Positions 11,677 through 12,752 of a stretch of 12,752 nt of DNA are shown here, piece by piece (the first letter of the stretch is position 1; every line of letters starts with the position of its first letter). The position numbers and the translations under genes are program-made. This DNA is from Candidatus Nomurabacteria bacterium (GTDB taxonomy: Bacteria; Patescibacteriota; Minisyncoccia; Phycocordibacterales; UBA9973): NCBI GenBank assembly GCA_023267415.1, contig JAHFNM010000021.1:1-12752 (forward strand), read 5' to 3'. The notes under the pieces are model-generated. The model did no database searches. It was not told where the DNA came from and worked only from the letters and a program-made list of their open reading frames with translations.

Positions 11677-11871
11677 TTAGATACTTTGTGAAGTGTGTAA
11701 AAAGAACGTCTTAAGGATCATTGGATCAAGATTATCATCCTCAAGATCATTAAATTCCTTATTCCTTGGTACACCGCTTATGAAATTACTTTCTTCAAAA
11801 ATAGGTTGAGTTGGATTCCCAGGAGGAGGTCCAATCTCATTGTCAGTTGTTCCCTGTATTGAGTTTTTCAT
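11677..11871 (-). CDS. Small unrecognised acidic protein A (64 residues), member of a local three-gene family
   Basis: No known family is recognised. The N-terminal half is Pro/Gly/Asn-rich (IGPPPGNPTQP, 13-23), followed by NFISGVPRNKEFNDLEDDN (29-47) and DPMILKTFFLHTSQSI. The 'G-V-P-x3-E-F' and 'N-L-D-P-x-x-L-x-T-F-F-L' elements correspond to elements in proteins B and C. There is no signal peptide or membrane helix. It is the first gene after a near-perfect promoter (TTGACA-16 bp-TATACT) and is followed 11 bases later by ORF B. It diverges from the mraZ promoter. Confidence 0.6.
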   Translation of the reverse strand: MKNSIQGTTDNEIGPPPGNPTQPIFEESNFISGVPRNKEFNDLEDDNLDPMILKTFFLHTSQSI

Positions 11872-11887
11872 AGATGTGTTTTTTAGA

Positions 11888-11915
11888 AGTATACAACTTT
11901 CACTTTTATTGTCAA
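11888..11915 (-). promoter_or_regulatory. Promoter of the small ORF A-B operon
   Basis: On the minus strand TTGACA (11915-11910, perfect) and TATACT (11893-11888) are 16 bp apart. About 10 nt of A-rich leader ending ACACATCT lies before the ATG at 11871. It points away from the mraZ promoter, with 39 bases between the two -35 boxes. Confidence 0.85.
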
Positions 11916-11921
11916 AGCCTC

Positions 11922-11937
11922 CTTTTGGGCCTAAAAG
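11922..11937. repeat. Near-perfect 16-bp palindrome between divergent promoters
   Basis: CTTTTGGGCCTAAAAG is a dyad with a single mismatched pair (11927/11932). It lies midway between the -35 boxes of small ORF A (-) and mraZ (+), where a regulator could act on both. Confidence 0.4.
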
Positions 11938-11954
11938 TTTTCCCCTGTTTTACT

Positions 11955-11983
11955 TTGCTATGTGGGGGAGAGTGGAGTAAAAT
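11955..11983 (+). promoter_or_regulatory. Promoter of mraZ / division-cluster operon
   Basis: TTGCTA (11955-11960) and TAAAAT (11978-11983) are exactly 17 bp apart, predicting +1 near 11990 and a leader of about 65 nt. GTGGG-type repeats lie inside the spacer and just after +1. Confidence 0.75.
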
Positions 11984-12007
11984 AGAAGGTAAGTGGGAAA
12001 GAGTGGG
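11962..12007 (+). promoter_or_regulatory. MraZ operator (four GTGG[G/A] repeats)
   Basis: GTGGG at 11962 and GTGGA at 11972, then GTGGG at 11993 and 12003, make two pairs with 10-bp periodicity; the pairs are 21 bp apart, about two helical turns. MraZ of other bacteria binds tandem TGGG-type repeats with 10-bp spacing upstream of its own gene. One pair lies between -35 and -10, the other over and after +1, as expected for autorepression. Confidence 0.82.
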
Positions 12008-12035
12008 GCGAGAATTTTCCTCGAAAATTCTCGCC
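12007..12035 (+). other. 13-bp perfect hairpin in the mraZ leader
   Basis: Arms 12007-12019 and 12023-12035 are perfectly complementary with a three-base loop, 19 bases before the mraZ ATG. An A-rich, not T-rich, stretch follows, so it is not a terminator. It begins at the end of the last MraZ repeat. Confidence 0.7.
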
Positions 12036-12054
12036 AGGGTAAACAAAAAACAAC

Positions 12055-12489
12055 ATGTTAATCGGCGAATATATCCATTCCATAGACGACAAGAACCGGG
12101 TTAGTTTGCCTGTGCGGTTTAAGAGTGAGTTGGGAAAGAAAGTGGTGCTTGCTCCAGGTCTCGACGGTGCGATATTCATGTTCAGCGCAGGCGAATGGGA
12201 AAAGATCTCAAGCCGCCTTGCGGAGAACTCGATGCTCGCAGCTGACAACCGAAGCTTTAACCGCTTTATGTTTGGAGGAGCGCAGGAAGTGGAAGTAGAT
12301 AGCGCTGGACGCATTCTTATTCCGGACTTCTTGAAGGGTCGGGCAAAGCTCTCAGGTAAAGTTGCCGTCATTGGCGTACAAAACCGAGCTGAGATCTGGA
12401 ATGAGAGGGCATGGGCAAAGTATAAGGCAGGTGTTGAAGGGCAGGCTGAGACATTGGCCGAGAAGCTTGGAAACGTAGGAGCTTTGTAA
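12055..12489 (+). CDS. mraZ: Transcriptional regulator MraZ
   Basis: A 144-residue MraZ, the DNA-binding regulator at the head of the division and cell-wall (dcw) cluster. It has two SpoVT/AbrB-like halves: the first with IDDKNRVSLPVRF (10-22) and the second with VDSAGRILIPDFLK (81-94). The family motif is DxKGR/DxAGR; the first copy has Asn (DDKNR) where Gly is usual. MraZ forms rings and represses its own operon, and its operator repeats are visible just upstream. The start is the ATG after an A-rich stretch (aaacaaaaaacaac) with no Shine-Dalgarno nearby; the closest purine run, AGGGT, is 14 bases away. rsmH follows after one base. Confidence 0.96.
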   Translation: MLIGEYIHSIDDKNRVSLPVRFKSELGKKVVLAPGLDGAIFMFSAGEWEKISSRLAENSMLAADNRSFNRFMFGGAQEVEVDSAGRILIPDFLKGRAKLSGKVAVIGVQNRAEIWNERAWAKYKAGVEGQAETLAEKLGNVGAL

Positions 12490-12490
12490 T

Positions 12491-12752
12491 ATGGAACACG
12501 TTCCCGTTCTTTTACAGGAAAGCATCGAAGGTCTTAACTTGAAAAAAGGAGATGTTGTTGTTGATGCGACGCTTGGTGCCGGTGGTCACTCGAGTGCGAT
12601 TGCAAAGCTGTTTGCTGGAGATATCACGATCGTCGGATTTGATCTTGATCAGGATGCTCTCGATTTGGCAAAAGTATCTGTTGGTGAGACAAAATCAAAG
12701 TTCATTCCCATTCATGCGAATTTCAGAACGATGGAATCCGCATTAGATGGAG
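12491..12752 (+). CDS. rsmH: 16S rRNA (cytosine-1402 N4) methyltransferase RsmH, 5' part
   Basis: The first 87 codons of RsmH (MraW) are present; the rest lies beyond the window. RsmH transfers a methyl group from SAM to N4 of C1402 in the ribosomal P site. The start MEHVPVLLQESIEGLNL is canonical. Residues 22-34 (VVVDATLGAGGHS) form the SAM-binding motif I, and GFDLDQDAL (about 53-61) is motif II with the ribose-binding acidic residue. The start lies one base after the mraZ stop, so the two are co-transcribed under the MraZ operator, which is the standard mraZ-rsmH order. Confidence 0.97.
   Translation, partial: MEHVPVLLQESIEGLNLKKGDVVVDATLGAGGHSSAIAKLFAGDITIVGFDLDQDALDLAKVSVGETKSKFIPIHANFRTMESALDG

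Noticed and set aside
12007..12035. Terminator before mraZ
   Set aside because: The stem is perfect but is followed by A-rich sequence on the plus strand; on the minus strand the run after the stem is not T-rich either.
11083..12054. CRISPR array, tRNA or IS element in the AT-rich gap
   Set aside because: No regularly spaced direct repeats, no cloverleaf with CCA-end features, and no transposase frame or terminal inverted repeats were seen.

Overview
The window looks like a piece of a small, streamlined bacterial genome, most likely Patescibacteria (Candidate Phyla Radiation, Parcubacteria-like). The reasons are compact genes, short membrane proteins of unknown function, a DUF5666-like membrane-anchored protein, tiny intergenic gaps, very few Shine-Dalgarno sites, and many starts lying only 5-8 nt from a -10 box. 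TGA is used as a stop (for example at 228-230 and 11444-11446), so this is not a code-25 lineage. The placement is an inference from gene content, not a phylogenetic result.

Layout: 1-1620 (+) holds the 3' end of a possible nucleotidyltransferase, a GIY-YIG nuclease, a VIT1/CCC1 iron/manganese transporter and a PNPOx-like flavoprotein. Next, 1617-4326 (-) holds a SpoU/TrmH RNA methyltransferase behind its own promoter. Upstream of it is an operon of an ECF sigma factor, a probable membrane anti-sigma partner, a DUF5666-like anchored protein and a Cys/His-rich one-helix protein. Then 4512-4934 (-) encodes a secreted Tyr-rich protein behind a perfect-consensus promoter, and 4999-5907 (-) a class II aldolase. 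The aldolase diverges from a surface membrane protein (5932-6822, +) across a 30-bp perfect palindrome that holds both start codons. 6895-8892 (+) is a short MreD-like membrane protein plus penicillin-binding protein 2. greA and lysS (+) follow, each with a terminator. 12055-12752 (+) opens the division/cell-wall cluster with mraZ and rsmH, behind a recognisable MraZ operator.

The most unusual part is 11083-11915 (-), between lysS and mraZ. It is an AT-rich block of three tiny ORFs (64, 73 and 80 codons) with strong promoters, a dedicated terminator, a shared non-Shine-Dalgarno leader just before each ATG, and shared short protein motifs. They look like diverged copies of one unrecognised small-protein family.

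Two themes recur. Transcripts appear leaderless or nearly so, commonly from TATACT -10 boxes. Several promoters are also built into perfect inverted repeats (4969-4990, 5905-5934), which suggests dyad-symmetric regulation. No tRNA, rRNA, CRISPR array or insertion sequence was seen.
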